43,922 bases of DNA from Nonomuraea deserti. Lineage in GTDB: Bacteria > Actinomycetota > Actinomycetes > Streptosporangiales > Streptosporangiaceae. The position numbers and the translations under genes were made by a program. The DNA lies in assembly GCF_004348685.1 (NCBI RefSeq), contig NZ_SMKO01000069.1:1-43922 (forward strand), written 5' to 3'. Under the pieces are notes generated by a model. The model made no database searches. It was not told the DNA's origin and saw nothing but the letters and a program-made list of their open reading frames with translations. Below, in pieces: positions 9,250 to 18,142 of this stretch (the stretch's first letter is position 1; each line of letters opens with the position of its first letter).

Positions 9250-10437
9250 GTGCACCGGAACAGACGTTCATTCATCACCATGGCGGCGCTCGCTGCCATG
9301 GGCGGTCAGAGCCTGATCGCGGCCACACCCGCCGCCTCCGACACCGGCGAATGGGCGGTCCTGCCCACGCCGAGCCCCGGCACAGGCGACAACGAGTTAC
9401 TATCCGTGTCGGGCAGCGCAGAAGACGACTTCTGGGCGGTCGGCAGGTACGAGACCAGTCCCGGAGGCCCCGTCAAACCCCTCTCCCTGCACTGGCACGG
9501 TTCCGGGTGGCACACGTTGCCCGTGCCGGTGCCGGCCGGGAAGGACCGGGTGGAGCTGACCGGCGTCATGTCGATCGCGCACGGTGACGCCTGGGCGGTG
9601 GGACACGCCGGCACGATGGCCGGCGACGACGAGACGGCGCTGATCCTGCGCTGGCGGACCGGTGGGTGGCAGACCGTGCCGAGCCCTGCTGTGGGCGACC
9701 CCGACACGCCGCACCGTCTGAAGGCGGTGGCCGCCTCCGGGACGAACGACGTGTGGGCGATCGGTGAGGCACGCCGGCTGGGCCGAACCAGGCCCGTGGT
9801 CCTGCATTGGGACGGCACGGCGTGGACGGTGGTACCGGTTCCCGAGCCGTCGGCGGGCGACACCGTGCTGTCCGCCGTGGCGGTGCGGTCGGCCACCGAG
9901 GCCTGGGCCGTCGGGCACACCTCCAGCGCGGTCGCCGGGCCCGCGGTGGAGCCGTACGTCTTGCGATGGAACGGGTCCACCTGGAGCCGCGTCCCCACGC
10001 CCAACGACGGCGACATCGGCCTGACGCTGTCCGCCGTCGCCGTCGGCCAGGCCGGTACGGTGATGGCCACCGGTGAGAAGCGCTGGCGCGCTGCGGACGG
10101 CAGCATCACCCGCAGGTCAGCGGTGCTCCGGTACAGCGGCACGGCGTGGCAGATCGTCCCCGTGCCCGCGTCGTACGTCTCCGCGGACGCCTCGATCAAC
10201 AGCGTCGCCATCAGCCGCAAGGGCGAGATCTGGGTCGTCGGGCACAACCCGCGCGGGGAGTCCTTCGCGCAGTTCCATCCCAGCGACAACACCTGGCAGC
10301 TGCTGCAGGGCGCCAATTCGGGTCCCAACTACGGCCACACCTACATCTGGATCGTCGACCGCGTCTGGTGCGTCGGCTACCAGCAGGTGGGAGAGGTCAG
10401 GAGGACGTACTCCGAGTGGTCACCGATGCTGGGCTGA
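9250..10437 (+). CDS. Tat-exported beta-propeller-like protein with W-A-V-G repeats
   Basis: A 395-residue secreted protein. The GTG at 9250 is preferred over an upstream ATG at 9142 because GAGG lies 8 bases before it and because it places a twin-arginine signal (N-R-R-S-F-I-T, then an Ala-rich segment and A-A-S) at the very N-terminus. The mature part has six or seven repeats of about 50 residues, each with a D-x-W-A-V-G strand and a later W-x-x-V-P-x-P strand. Examples are F-W-A-V-G, D-A-W-A-V-G, D-V-W-A-I-G, E-A-W-A-V-G, I-W-V-V-G and V-W-C-V-G. That spacing fits a beta-propeller. No catalytic motif is visible; a binding or envelope role is inferred. Codon 50 is TTA (9397-9399), the rare leucine codon that ties translation to the bldA tRNA in related actinomycetes. 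The gene stands alone. Confidence 0.85.
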   Translation: MHRNRRSFITMAALAAMGGQSLIAATPAASDTGEWAVLPTPSPGTGDNELLSVSGSAEDDFWAVGRYETSPGGPVKPLSLHWHGSGWHTLPVPVPAGKDRVELTGVMSIAHGDAWAVGHAGTMAGDDETALILRWRTGGWQTVPSPAVGDPDTPHRLKAVAASGTNDVWAIGEARRLGRTRPVVLHWDGTAWTVVPVPEPSAGDTVLSAVAVRSATEAWAVGHTSSAVAGPAVEPYVLRWNGSTWSRVPTPNDGDIGLTLSAVAVGQAGTVMATGEKRWRAADGSITRRSAVLRYSGTAWQIVPVPASYVSADASINSVAISRKGEIWVVGHNPRGESFAQFHPSDNTWQLLQGANSGPNYGHTYIWIVDRVWCVGYQQVGEVRRTYSEWSPMLG

Positions 10438-10469
10438 CCGGGCCCGGCGGACGGGCCGACTTTCGCACC

Positions 10470-10605
10470 TGAGTCTGGGCAAGGCGGTGCCGTACGGCGT
10501 CTACGACCTGACCGCCAACGCGGGCTGGGTGAACGTGGCACCAACCACGACACCGCCACGTCCGCGGTGGAGTCCATTCGAGCCCCGCGCCGAGCGCAAC
10601 GAGAT
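10470..10605 (+). pseudogene. ISAzo13-type transposase remnant
   Basis: The plus strand reads K-A-V-P-Y-G-V-Y-D-L-T-A-N-A-G-W-V-N-V. One base is then missing, and the next frame continues G-T-N-H-D-T-A-T-S-A-V-E-S-I-R. Together these match the conserved core of ISAzo13/Rhodopirellula-type DDE transposases. Everything upstream and downstream is gone, so this is a scar of about 135 bases. The remaining DNA up to 10823 has no gene I can support. Confidence 0.6.
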
Positions 10606-10823
10606 CGGCTGGATCTTCCTCGCGCCCCGGGTCCGCGCGGCCTCCCCTACTGGGAGGAGGTCGCGGTCGAGTGCGCCGCCTGGCCCAGGGGCGCACCGGG
10701 CCGGGCGGGTGCGGTCGGGGCCTCATGGTGGTACCGGCCGTCCCGAACCCAGGACTGGCCGGTACCGCACTGCGCGAGAGCCGATCCGCTCCAGGACGTG
10801 CGCGGGCGACCGGCGTCGGCGAT

Positions 10824-13800
10824 CTAGGGGTGCGCGAGGCCGGCGAGGTGGGCACTGATGCTCGCGGCATCGACCCCGCGCTCGTCGGTATGGTCGATGC
10901 CGAGCTTGGCCAGGATGGTCAGGGCCTCGGTCCAGTGGCCGCGGGCCTCGTCGGGCCGGCCGAGCGCGGCGCAGGCGTGGGCGAGGCCGTCGTGGGCGCG
11001 GGCCTGGTCGCTGGGATGGTCGAGCTCGGCGGCCAGGTCGAGCGCCTGGCGGTGGTCGTCGAGCGCCTGCTCGTGGTCACCGTGCTCGTGGTGGAGGCGG
11101 CCCATGCCGTGGATGGCCTCGAACTGCCAGTTGCGGCTGCCGATCTCGCGGGCGAGATCGGCAACCTGCTGGTAGCAGTCGCGGGCCTGCTCGTGCCGGC
11201 CTTGGAGCTGGTGCAGTTCGCCGAGCGCGGTCAGGCTGCTGAGCTCGCCGACCCGGTATCCCGTGCGCCCGGCGAGGTCGCGCGCCCGGACGAAGTAGTC
11301 GGCGGCCGGCTCCAGCTCGTCCCGGGCGAGGTGGATGTAGCCGAGGCCGGTCAGGGCCCGCGCCTCGGTGGTGTGGTGGCCGATCGACCTGGCGATGCCG
11401 AGTGCCTGCCTCAGGTGGTCGATGCTCTGCTGATGCTCGCCCATCACCCGGTCGACGTGGCCGGAGGCGATCAGCGCGTCCAGTTCGCCGGTGCGGTGGC
11501 CGATCTCGCGGGCGATGCCCAGCGCCTGTGTCAGGTGGTCGGCGGCGGGCCCGTAGTCGTCGCGTGAGAGATGGACGAGCCCGATGCCGTTCAGCGCGCG
11601 CAGTTCCCCGGCACGGTCGCCGATGGCGCGGGCCAGGACGAGGGCGGCCGAATGGTCGGCGAGCGCCGCGTCGTTCCGGCTCAGCATGTAGCGGATCTCG
11701 GCCAGCCCGATCAGCGCCTCCATCGCGCCCGCGCGGTCGCCGGTGGCGCGGGCGGCGGCCAGGGCCCGCTCGTGCAGAGTCTCGGCCTCGGCGTAGCGGC
11801 CCCGGGTACGCAGGCACCGGTGCAGGGTGGCCGACAGATGCCGGACGTGGTCGCGGAAGCCGTGCTCTGCAGCGAACCGCGCGAGCGACAGCAGGTTGGC
11901 CAGCTCCGACTCCAGCCAGTCGGCGGCGTCCGGCATCGCCGGCGCCCTGCCCCGATCGAGGCGCGGGCGCATGTCCGCTTCGTAGGGGTAGAGGCGGTCC
12001 ATCGCCTCCGAGGCGGCGTGGCTGTAGTGGTCGAGCAGCCGGGTCAGCGCGGCGTGCCGGTCGGGCTCCGGCTCCTCGGCGCCGGCCCTCTCGGCGGCGT
12101 GGGCCCGGATCAGGTCGTGGAAGCGGTACCGTCCCGGCACCGGCTCCTGCTGGAGATGCACCTCAAGCAGCCGGTCCAGCAGGTCCGTCGCCTGCGCGAG
12201 GCTGGTGTCCAGCAGCGCCGCCGCCGCGTCGGGCGCGAGGTCGCCGCCCGGGTTCAGCCCCAAGAGCCGGTAGGCGCGCCGCTCGTCGAGGTCGAGTTCG
12301 CGATACGACAGGTCCAGCGCCGCGGCGACGCTGCGCTCGCCCGTCTGCAGTTCCTCCAGCCGGTGCCGGTGCTGCTCGAACCGCTCCATCAGGTGCTGGG
12401 CGGTCCACGACGGATGGGCCTTCAGCCGGGCCGCGGCCAGGCGGATCGCCAGCGGCAGCAGGCCGCACCGCCGCACCAGTTCCTCCAGGGCGTCGCGCGA
12501 CTCGCCCGCCACCCGCTCCTGCCCGGCGGTCGCGGTGAACAGCGCGATCGCGTCCTCGATCGCGAGCACGTCCAGCGACACGACGGACGCGCCGTCCAGG
12601 CCGACCAGCCGCCGCCGGCTGGTGACCAGCACCAGGCAGCCGCCCGCGCCCGGCAGCAGCGGGCGCACCTGCGCCTCGTCGGCGGCGTTGTCCAGCACGA
12701 TCAGCATCCGCCGCTCGGCCAGCACGCTGCGGTACAGCGCGGCCCGGTCGTCCAGGCGCTGCGGGATCGACTCCCCCGGCACGCCCAGCGCGGCCAGCAG
12801 GCGGGCGAGGGTGTCCGCCGGGTCGGCCGGGGCCATCCCGCGGGTGAAGCCGTGCAGGTCGACGAAGAGGTTCCCGTCGGGGAAGCGGGGAGCGATCCGA
12901 TGGGCGGCATGGACGGCCAGCGCGGTCTTGCCGACGCCCGCCATGCCGTCGATGGCGGAGATGACCACCGTGGTGGCGCCCTCCCTGCCATCCCTGTCCG
13001 CTGCGTCCGCCGTGTCCTCCACCTCTCCGAGGCCGGCGAGTTCGCGGGTCCGGCCGACGAACGTGCCCACGTCGGCCGGCAACTGCCGCGGCGTCACCCG
13101 CATCGGCGGCGGAGCTTGCGGGCTCGTGCCCGTGGCCTGCGCCCAGACCGACAGCTCCGCGGGGCTCAGGTCCAGCGCCTGCGCCAGGAGCTCCATCGAG
13201 GCGTTGCGCGGGCGGTGCAGCTCGCCGGTCTCCAGCCGGCGGATGGTGCGTACGTTGAGGCCGGTCCGCTCCGCCAGTTGCGCCTGCGTCAGCAGCGCCC
13301 GCTCCCGCCAGGCGCGGAGCAACGTGCTCAACCCGGGCTCCGCGTCGGCGGGGTCGTCGCGCGGCTCGTCGATCGGGCGCTGCTGGGTGAGGATGCGCTG
13401 GTGAAGCTCGCGCAGTTCGTGGTTGGGGTCGATGCCCAGTTCCTCCTTCAGCAGGCGGGAGACGGTGCGGTAGGTGTCGAGCGCTTCCGAGTGGCGTCCG
13501 ATGCGGTGCAGGGCGGTCATGAGCTGGGCCCAGAACCGTTCCCGCAGGGGGTGGTCGCTGGTCAGGGCCCGCAGCTCGGGCACGAGCGCGGCGCTCGCGC
13601 CCAGGCGGAGGTCCAGGTCCAGGCGGCGTTCGATGGTGTGCAGACGCTGCTCGACCAGGGGCGGGACGTCGATCTGGTGCAGCGCGTCCGATTCGACGTC
13701 GGCACACAGGGGGCCGTTCCACAGGGCGAGCGCTTCGTGGAGGAGGCGTCTTTCCAGCTCGGGGGTCCGCGCGTCGGCGGCCTGCTGGACCAGCCGCTGG

Positions 13801-14132
13801 AACTCCAGCAGGTCGAGCTGGCCGGGCTCCAGCCGGGCGAGGTAGCCGCCGGGCTCGGTGCGAATCACCTCGCTCAGGCCCAGGGACTGCCGCAGGCGCA
13901 CGATGTTGGTCTGCAGGACCCGGCGGGGGTTGCGCGGCGGGTTCGGGCCCCACAGCCGTCCGGCGAGCTGGTCGGGTGGGACGGCCTGGTTGGGGCGGAG
14001 CAGAAGCGCCGCCAGCAGGATCCGGATCTTGCCGCCCGGTACCGGCACCTTCGCCCCGTCGCGGGCCATCGACAGGGGGCCGAGCACCGAGAACCGTACG
14101 GGCTTCACTACGGCTCGGTCGTTGCGTCGCAT
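10824..14132 (-). CDS. SARP-family regulator with XRE, NB-ARC and TPR modules (AfsR-like)
   Basis: A 1,102-residue regulator. ATG 14132 is chosen because AAAGGA lies about 10 bases before it and because the OmpR-type winged helix (V-K-P-V-R-F-S-V-L-G-P-L) begins at once; the open frame continues upstream through unrelated sequence. Domains in order: winged helix about 10-100, bacterial transcriptional activation domain about 105-250, XRE-type HTH about 265-315 (L-T-Q-A-Q-L-A-E-R-T-G-L), NB-ARC about 360-640 and TPR array about 765-1095. The NB-ARC domain has Walker A G-M-A-G-V-G-K-T near 395 and Walker B M-L-I-V-L-D. SARPs activate antibiotic and peptide clusters by binding heptameric direct repeats near the -35; the NB-ARC/TPR part senses an unknown input. 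The XRE insertion between BTAD and NB-ARC is less common. An MBL-fold hydrolase gene lies 125 bases upstream on the same strand. Its target may be a nearby cluster, which is inference. Confidence 0.92.
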   Translation of the reverse strand: MRRNDRAVVKPVRFSVLGPLSMARDGAKVPVPGGKIRILLAALLLRPNQAVPPDQLAGRLWGPNPPRNPRRVLQTNIVRLRQSLGLSEVIRTEPGGYLARLEPGQLDLLEFQRLVQQAADARTPELERRLLHEALALWNGPLCADVESDALHQIDVPPLVEQRLHTIERRLDLDLRLGASAALVPELRALTSDHPLRERFWAQLMTALHRIGRHSEALDTYRTVSRLLKEELGIDPNHELRELHQRILTQQRPIDEPRDDPADAEPGLSTLLRAWRERALLTQAQLAERTGLNVRTIRRLETGELHRPRNASMELLAQALDLSPAELSVWAQATGTSPQAPPPMRVTPRQLPADVGTFVGRTRELAGLGEVEDTADAADRDGREGATTVVISAIDGMAGVGKTALAVHAAHRIAPRFPDGNLFVDLHGFTRGMAPADPADTLARLLAALGVPGESIPQRLDDRAALYRSVLAERRMLIVLDNAADEAQVRPLLPGAGGCLVLVTSRRRLVGLDGASVVSLDVLAIEDAIALFTATAGQERVAGESRDALEELVRRCGLLPLAIRLAAARLKAHPSWTAQHLMERFEQHRHRLEELQTGERSVAAALDLSYRELDLDERRAYRLLGLNPGGDLAPDAAAALLDTSLAQATDLLDRLLEVHLQQEPVPGRYRFHDLIRAHAAERAGAEEPEPDRHAALTRLLDHYSHAASEAMDRLYPYEADMRPRLDRGRAPAMPDAADWLESELANLLSLARFAAEHGFRDHVRHLSATLHRCLRTRGRYAEAETLHERALAAARATGDRAGAMEALIGLAEIRYMLSRNDAALADHSAALVLARAIGDRAGELRALNGIGLVHLSRDDYGPAADHLTQALGIAREIGHRTGELDALIASGHVDRVMGEHQQSIDHLRQALGIARSIGHHTTEARALTGLGYIHLARDELEPAADYFVRARDLAGRTGYRVGELSSLTALGELHQLQGRHEQARDCYQQVADLAREIGSRNWQFEAIHGMGRLHHEHGDHEQALDDHRQALDLAAELDHPSDQARAHDGLAHACAALGRPDEARGHWTEALTILAKLGIDHTDERGVDAASISAHLAGLAHP

Positions 14133-14257
14133 ATGAGGCGATCCTTTCGCCTTCACCGGCCGCGCGGGCAGGGGACAGCGCAGATGTCCGGCAAATGTCC
14201 TGTCGCCCTGCTCGCGATCCGTGCACATGGCGCCGGGCAAGCGGGTGACGCACCCCC

Positions 14258-15184
14258 TCAGTGCTGGTGCTGCTCCGGCAGGTAGCTGTCGGCGTGCGCC
14301 CAGACCAGCACGTTGGCCAGGCCCTCCCGCTCGAAGAAGGCGATCACCTCCCGGTCCGAGTGGCGCAGGCTGAAATGGGTCAGGACGAACAGGGTGTCCG
14401 GATGCGCCACCACGAACGGCCGTAACCGGCTCCACACGGTGTGGCCGACCCGCCGGGCGCGGTCGAGTTCGGCGTCGTCCAGGTACGTGCACTCGGTGAT
14501 GATCACTGGGTAGTCGAACAACCAGGGGCTGCGTCCCAGGGCGTCGGCGTGGGTGTCGCCGAGGTAGGCGAACAGCGGACGCCGCACCTGCCGGTCCACC
14601 GCGCCGCCCTGCCGGCGCCTGTCCGCGACGAGGCGGCCGAACGCGTCCGGGGCGAGGGTGGCCTTCAGCTCCTGAAGTTTCGGGACGAGGGCCCGCCGGT
14701 TCTCCGCGACCGCGTAGCCGACGCTGGCCACCTTGTGCTCGGTCCGCACCACCCGCACCACGTGGGAGCCGCGCTTGCCGAACGCGAACTCCTCGCCCGG
14801 CCGCACGCCGTGCACCCGGGCCCCCGCCGCCAGAGCCGGGTCGAAAGCGGCGACCTGGTTCAGCTCGGTGGTGGCGCGCAGGTAGGCACGCACGTACGGC
14901 AACGACGGCTCGGGCACGTAGATGTCGATCCCGCTCTCGCGCGTGGCGAGGAAGTCGAGGTCCTTCGCGTGGTCCAGATGCGTGTGCGTCAGCAGCACCG
15001 TGTCCACCTGACGGCCCTCGGCCAGCCCGGCGTCGAGGGCCAGCTTCAACTCCGGGACGTGGAAGAACGTCTTGTCGTTGGCCCGCGAGTAGCCGATCAG
15101 GCTCAGCCGGTCGCCCGGCAGCCGCCACGTCTTCCACTGCCGGAACGGGTGCCCGCGCTCCAGCCGCTCGGGAAAGTCGATCAC
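14258..15184 (-). CDS. MBL-fold metallo-hydrolase (RNase Z-like)
   Basis: About 308 residues of metallo-beta-lactamase fold. The metal motif T-H-T-H-L-D-H is present, with later ligands in Y-L-G-D-T-H (Asp), L-T-H-F-S-L-R-H (His) and the long-form tRNase Z-like layout. There is no signal peptide, so it is cytoplasmic. Substrate is unknown; phosphodiester or ester hydrolysis is the family norm. The start is uncertain: GTG 15184 (V-I-D-F-P-E-R-L) gives a natural N-terminus. The frame stays open to 15304, but that upstream part looks non-homologous. It is co-directional with the SARP gene 125 bases downstream and may share its transcript. Confidence 0.85.
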   Translation of the reverse strand: MIDFPERLERGHPFRQWKTWRLPGDRLSLIGYSRANDKTFFHVPELKLALDAGLAEGRQVDTVLLTHTHLDHAKDLDFLATRESGIDIYVPEPSLPYVRAYLRATTELNQVAAFDPALAAGARVHGVRPGEEFAFGKRGSHVVRVVRTEHKVASVGYAVAENRRALVPKLQELKATLAPDAFGRLVADRRRQGGAVDRQVRRPLFAYLGDTHADALGRSPWLFDYPVIITECTYLDDAELDRARRVGHTVWSRLRPFVVAHPDTLFVLTHFSLRHSDREVIAFFEREGLANVLVWAHADSYLPEQHQH

Positions 15185-15610
15185 GGCGACGAAGATACTC
15201 GTCCGGCTCCGAACCCCCGCGGTTTTCCGGACTGGCTCGGCCCAAGGGCGCGCGCACGTGTGGAAGGCCTTCGGCAGGCTCAGCATCACCGTGCACGAGC
15301 ACACCGCCGTGACCGAGGCCGACTACGTCACCACCGCCGACGGCATGCCCATCCCGGCCGCGGTCCCAGGGCGACGGGCCCCGGCGACAAGCCGCTGCGG
15401 ATGTCGTGCGCCTGTGGCAGGCCGCCGACGCGATCGCGGCCCCGCCACCCGAGCCCGGGCCACCGCTGTCGGGACCGCCGCGGGGACCGGACTTTGACCG
15501 GACATTCTCCGGTCTTTCCTCAAGATCGGGCGCATATTTCGGTCCAAGAAGAGAAACGTCGCTAGAGTTCCCTGCCGTATATCGCTCTATCCGACAAGGA
15601 AAGACGAACC
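15185..15610. promoter_or_regulatory. Intergenic region with inverted repeat before a secreted-protein gene
   Basis: No gene is supported here. GACCGG (15496-15501) and CCGGTC (15509-15514) form a 6-bp inverted repeat with a 7-base spacer; TTGACC overlaps its left arm and could be a -35. GCTAGAGT near 15571 could be a -10 for the gene at 15611, but the spacing does not fit the same promoter. The stretch 15258-15400 has a plus-strand frame that reads smoothly for about 35 codons and may be debris; I do not recognise it. Confidence 0.35.
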
Positions 15611-16102
15611 ATGAGGAATTTGCTGATAGCGAGCACGCTGGCCGCCGCGGCCGCCATCGTCGGAGTCGGCGCGCCCGCCGCTCAGGCGGAGGCCAAGGCC
15701 GTTCCGCTGGTGCGTTACTTCGACGGGCTCAAGCACTATGTCACCAGCGGCGCCCGGCCCGGCCCGAAATATCGTGAAGAAGGGCGGGTGCCCATTCTCA
15801 GCAGGAAAGAGCCGGGCACCAGGGCCATCTACGGCTGCCTCGCCGGAAACGCGACGCGCGACCAATTCCTGACCGGCGCGGCCGACTGCGAGAACAGCGT
15901 CAACCCCTCGGCCAAGCGGCACATCAAGCTGCGCACCGAGGGTTATCTCTTCACCAGCCCCGGCCCCAACAGAAGAGCGCTGTACCGCTGCTACGTCCCG
16001 CACACGCAGAGCCACTTCGTCTCGCTGAAGTCCGACTGTGAGTCGAACCCGCCCACCTCGAAGGTGAACAAGGAGTTCGTCCTCGGGTACTTCCCCTCCT
16101 AG
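15611..16102 (+). CDS. Small secreted protein with two Cys-containing repeats (DUF5648-like)
   Basis: A 163-residue secreted protein. AAGGAAAG ends 7 bases before ATG 15611. The signal peptide is M-R-N-L-L-I-A-S-T-L-A followed by an Ala-rich segment, with cleavage after A-Q-A. The mature part has two related halves. Each has an aromatic Y-F/Y-L-F strand, an I/L-Y-x-C-x motif (I-Y-G-C-L; L-Y-R-C-Y) and a D-C-E pair about 20 residues later (A-D-C-E-N; S-D-C-E-S). That gives four cysteines and probably two disulfides. The pattern resembles DUF5648-type beta-trefoil-like domains (R-Y-F...H-Y-V-T; H-F-V-S). It may bind a cell-wall or carbohydrate ligand; no enzyme motif is visible. It is a single gene with its own promoter region. 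Confidence 0.85.
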   Translation: MRNLLIASTLAAAAAIVGVGAPAAQAEAKAVPLVRYFDGLKHYVTSGARPGPKYREEGRVPILSRKEPGTRAIYGCLAGNATRDQFLTGAADCENSVNPSAKRHIKLRTEGYLFTSPGPNRRALYRCYVPHTQSHFVSLKSDCESNPPTSKVNKEFVLGYFPS

Positions 16103-16380
16103 GGCCGAGCCTCCCGGGGACTCCGTGGCGCCCAGGTGCTCTCGACCTCGACCACTTGGGCGCGCAGCCCTATCCCGCCGGCCGCTCCACCAGCGACCGT
16201 GGGATCTCCACCTGCCCGTCGAGCGACGGATGCACCCCGTCGGCCCCTGCAGCTCCGGCGTCGCGGCGACCCGCTCCTCGAAGACCGGCGCACACCCATC
16301 GCGGATGACCTGCTGGCGCAGGTGGCGGGACTGGCACAGGCCGGGGTGTGGGACAGGGCTCGCGAGCAGCTGATGAGAGG

Positions 16381-16869
16381 TCAACGATCGGATCCAACCG
16401 CCGAGAGGTCCCCAACGGCGTCGGCGTAGTAGGTCGAGCCGGCCAGGTGGAACACGATCTGCCGGAATGTCCAGCCCGCACCGGGCGATCGGTCGAGCTG
16501 GTCCGGAGTGAGTTTGGTCAGTCGGCTGGCCCAGATCTGGCTGAGCCGGGTGAGTCGGCTCCTGGCCTCGGCCAGGTCCTGGTCAGTGAAGGGCGCCAGA
16601 TCGGCAGGTGTTGTGCTCGCCGACGCGTGCCAGCGATCAGGGATCGTGGGGTTGCCGGCCAGCCGTGCCTCCACCTCGGCGAGGTGATCGATGAGGTGAT
16701 CGGTGACTCGGCGGATCGCCTTGTGCGGGGTGTAGATCCGCTCATCGGCGCGCACCGGGCGACCGTCCCATGCTGTCCAGGTCGCCGCCAGGTCGAGTAC
16801 GTGGTCGATCATCAACGTCACGACCAGCGCCGGTTCGCGATCATCAGTGGTCGGAATCTCATCGGGCAT
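16381..16869 (-). CDS. DinB-like four-helix protein
   Basis: A 162-residue protein. ATG 16869 is chosen because GGAGG stands 8 bases before it, although the frame is open to 16944. The sequence is helical with the DinB/YfiT superfamily pattern: an N-terminal H-V-L-D-L-A-A helix, T-D-H-L-I-D-H-L-A-E-V-E in the second helix, and a C-terminal G-W-T-F-R-Q-I-V-F-H-L-A helix. Spaced His residues (D-H-L-I-D-H; F-H-L) could bind a metal, as in metal-dependent DinB proteins. Family members include thiol-dependent transferases and many of unknown role. The 278 bases before it (16103-16380) hold nothing I can support. Confidence 0.75.
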   Translation of the reverse strand: MPDEIPTTDDREPALVVTLMIDHVLDLAATWTAWDGRPVRADERIYTPHKAIRRVTDHLIDHLAEVEARLAGNPTIPDRWHASASTTPADLAPFTDQDLAEARSRLTRLSQIWASRLTKLTPDQLDRSPGAGWTFRQIVFHLAGSTYYADAVGDLSAVGSDR

Positions 16870-17054
16870 GCTCGGCCTCCGGCTCAGTGCGTTCACGACC
16901 GGGCAGGGCACACTCACTGACCCCAACCCGGCGGAGGCCGACAACGGCTCCGGAACGCAACCTAGGCTTCAGACATCTCGACGGGCATCGAAGCATGAAT
17001 GCACTTCGAGCAGGCCATGAAGAACCCGGTGCTACGTGACCTCCTCACCACCCG

Positions 17055-17253
17055 CAAGATCCTTTGCCTGCCATCACCGCCCGCCGCGTCGCCGTGGCGC
17101 AGATCGCCCTCATCGACCCGCTCAGCATCGAGATCGACACGATCGGAAAGGAGCTCGAGCCGCTGGTTCAGGCCCGCCTTCCAGGCCTGATGGCGATCGT
17201 CGGCGTGAACGCGGTGACCGCCGCCGAGCTCCTGGGAGAGATCGGCGGGCCTC
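17055..17253 (+). pseudogene. IS110-family transposase remnant
   Basis: The plus strand encodes A-R-R-V-A-V-A-Q-I-A-L-I, then a helical stretch and L-M-A-I-V-G-V-N-A-V-T-A-A-E-L-L-G-E-I-G. This matches the coiled segment and the helix-hairpin-like G-V-x-x-x-T-A-A-x-L-L-x-E-I-G-D of IS110 (DEDD) transposases. The catalytic N-terminal domain and the C-terminal serine domain are both missing. It stops just before the DUF4279 stop codon on the other strand, so the two sequences abut tail to tail. Confidence 0.6.
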
Positions 17254-17721
17254 CTAACCGTATTCATCCACATCGAGCTCGGCTCCGGTCGAAGCCAAGA
17301 ACCGCACCACTCGGCCGTCCACGTGCCAGCCCAGCAGTTGATGTTGTCCCGGTATCTTCTCTAGGGCCGGGTCCGGCGAGCGCAGGTCCTCCACCTCGCC
17401 CTCCTCGTCGTCGAAGTAGCGAACGACCTGCAATACGGCACATGAACCGGTGCGGCCGAGGTGCAGCTCCTCCACCAGCCCGCCGATGGCCTCGCCGAAC
17501 GGCTCCAGCCGGTCGACCACACGAGAGATCATTTCATCGACGGTCAGCCCCGGATCACGGCACGTGATCTTCCAGGCATGCACGGCCGGACGGAGCGGCC
17601 GCAGGCTCCTGCTCCCTTGGATCATGACTTCGTCCGGGTCCAAGCCGATCCGCGCCGACATCTCCGCAGCCGAGAGGATGTCGCTTCTCATGACGAAGTA
17701 GACGTACTGACGGACGCGCAC
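17254..17721 (-). CDS. DUF4279 domain protein
   Basis: A 155-residue cytoplasmic protein starting at GTG 17721; an ATG at codon 11 (M-R-S-D-I-L-S-A) is a possible alternative. It has the DUF4279 pattern: an N-terminal strand Y-V-Y-F-V-M, the segment A-A-E-M-S-A-R-I-G-L-D-P-D-E, a central H-A-W-K-I-T-C strand, an amphipathic helix (V-D-E-M-I-S-R-V-V-D-R-L-E-P), and late strands with V-R-Y-F-D-D and G-W-H-V-D-G. The function of the family is unknown. Members often sit near toxin or immunity genes, but no such partner is next to it here. Its 3' end touches the IS110 scar. Confidence 0.8.
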   Translation of the reverse strand: MRVRQYVYFVMRSDILSAAEMSARIGLDPDEVMIQGSRSLRPLRPAVHAWKITCRDPGLTVDEMISRVVDRLEPFGEAIGGLVEELHLGRTGSCAVLQVVRYFDDEEGEVEDLRSPDPALEKIPGQHQLLGWHVDGRVVRFLASTGAELDVDEYG

Positions 17722-17769
17722 ACGACGACCCTAACGATCCACAGGCTGATCACGCTCGGCGCAGGAGCG

Positions 17770-18142
17770 TCAGGTGGCCTTGCAGCGGGCGCTGATCCTG
17801 CGGACGGACGGCGACGTGCCGCGGGCGAAGATGGCGCGGCGGAACGCACGCCGGCCGAGGAGGACGGCAGCGTCGCGGTGATCGGGTGCTCCTCCAGCCG
17901 GTATTTCGCCTCCGGCTTCCGCCGCTACATGGCCTGTTCCAGGTGGCGGGCGGCGGGTTCGAGCCGTCCCCGCCCAGGCAGCGCGCGCACTTCGCTGGTG
18001 CGGTGCCCTCAGGAGCGCCTCCATCTCACCGGCGCTGTCGGCGGCGCCGCGGGCGCTGGAGGAGGGTGACGACCTCACCGTAGCGGCCCGGGGTGGGCAG
18101 GCATCGGTGCGAGGTGGACGACAGGTGCCGGATGTGGCCGGG
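17770..18142 (-). pseudogene. Decayed TPR tail of the second SARP gene
   Basis: Directly after the TAA that ends the SARP gene at 18143, the same frame continues P-G-H-I-R-H-L-S-S-T-S-H-R-C-L-P-T-P-G-R-Y. This aligns with the region R-D-H-V-R-H-L-S-A-T-L-H-R-C-L-R-T-R-G-R-Y of the intact paralogue at 10824-14132. It then shifts frame: A-R-G-A-A-D-S-A-G-E-M-E-A-L-L matches the paralogue's A-T-G-D-R-A-G-A-M-E-A-L. After that similarity fades. So at least one nonsense change and one indel have removed the TPR array. Confidence 0.75.

Noticed and set aside
14133..15302. N-terminal extension of the SARP frame to 15302
   Set aside because: The extension is the antisense-phase shadow of the MBL gene; the winged helix begins right after ATG 14132, which has its own ribosome binding site.
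15258..15497. Plus-strand frame V-W-K-A-F-G-R-L-S-I-T-V-H-E-H
   Set aside because: It reads smoothly for about 35 codons and may be a gene fragment, but I cannot match it to a family and the rest is Arg/Ala filler.
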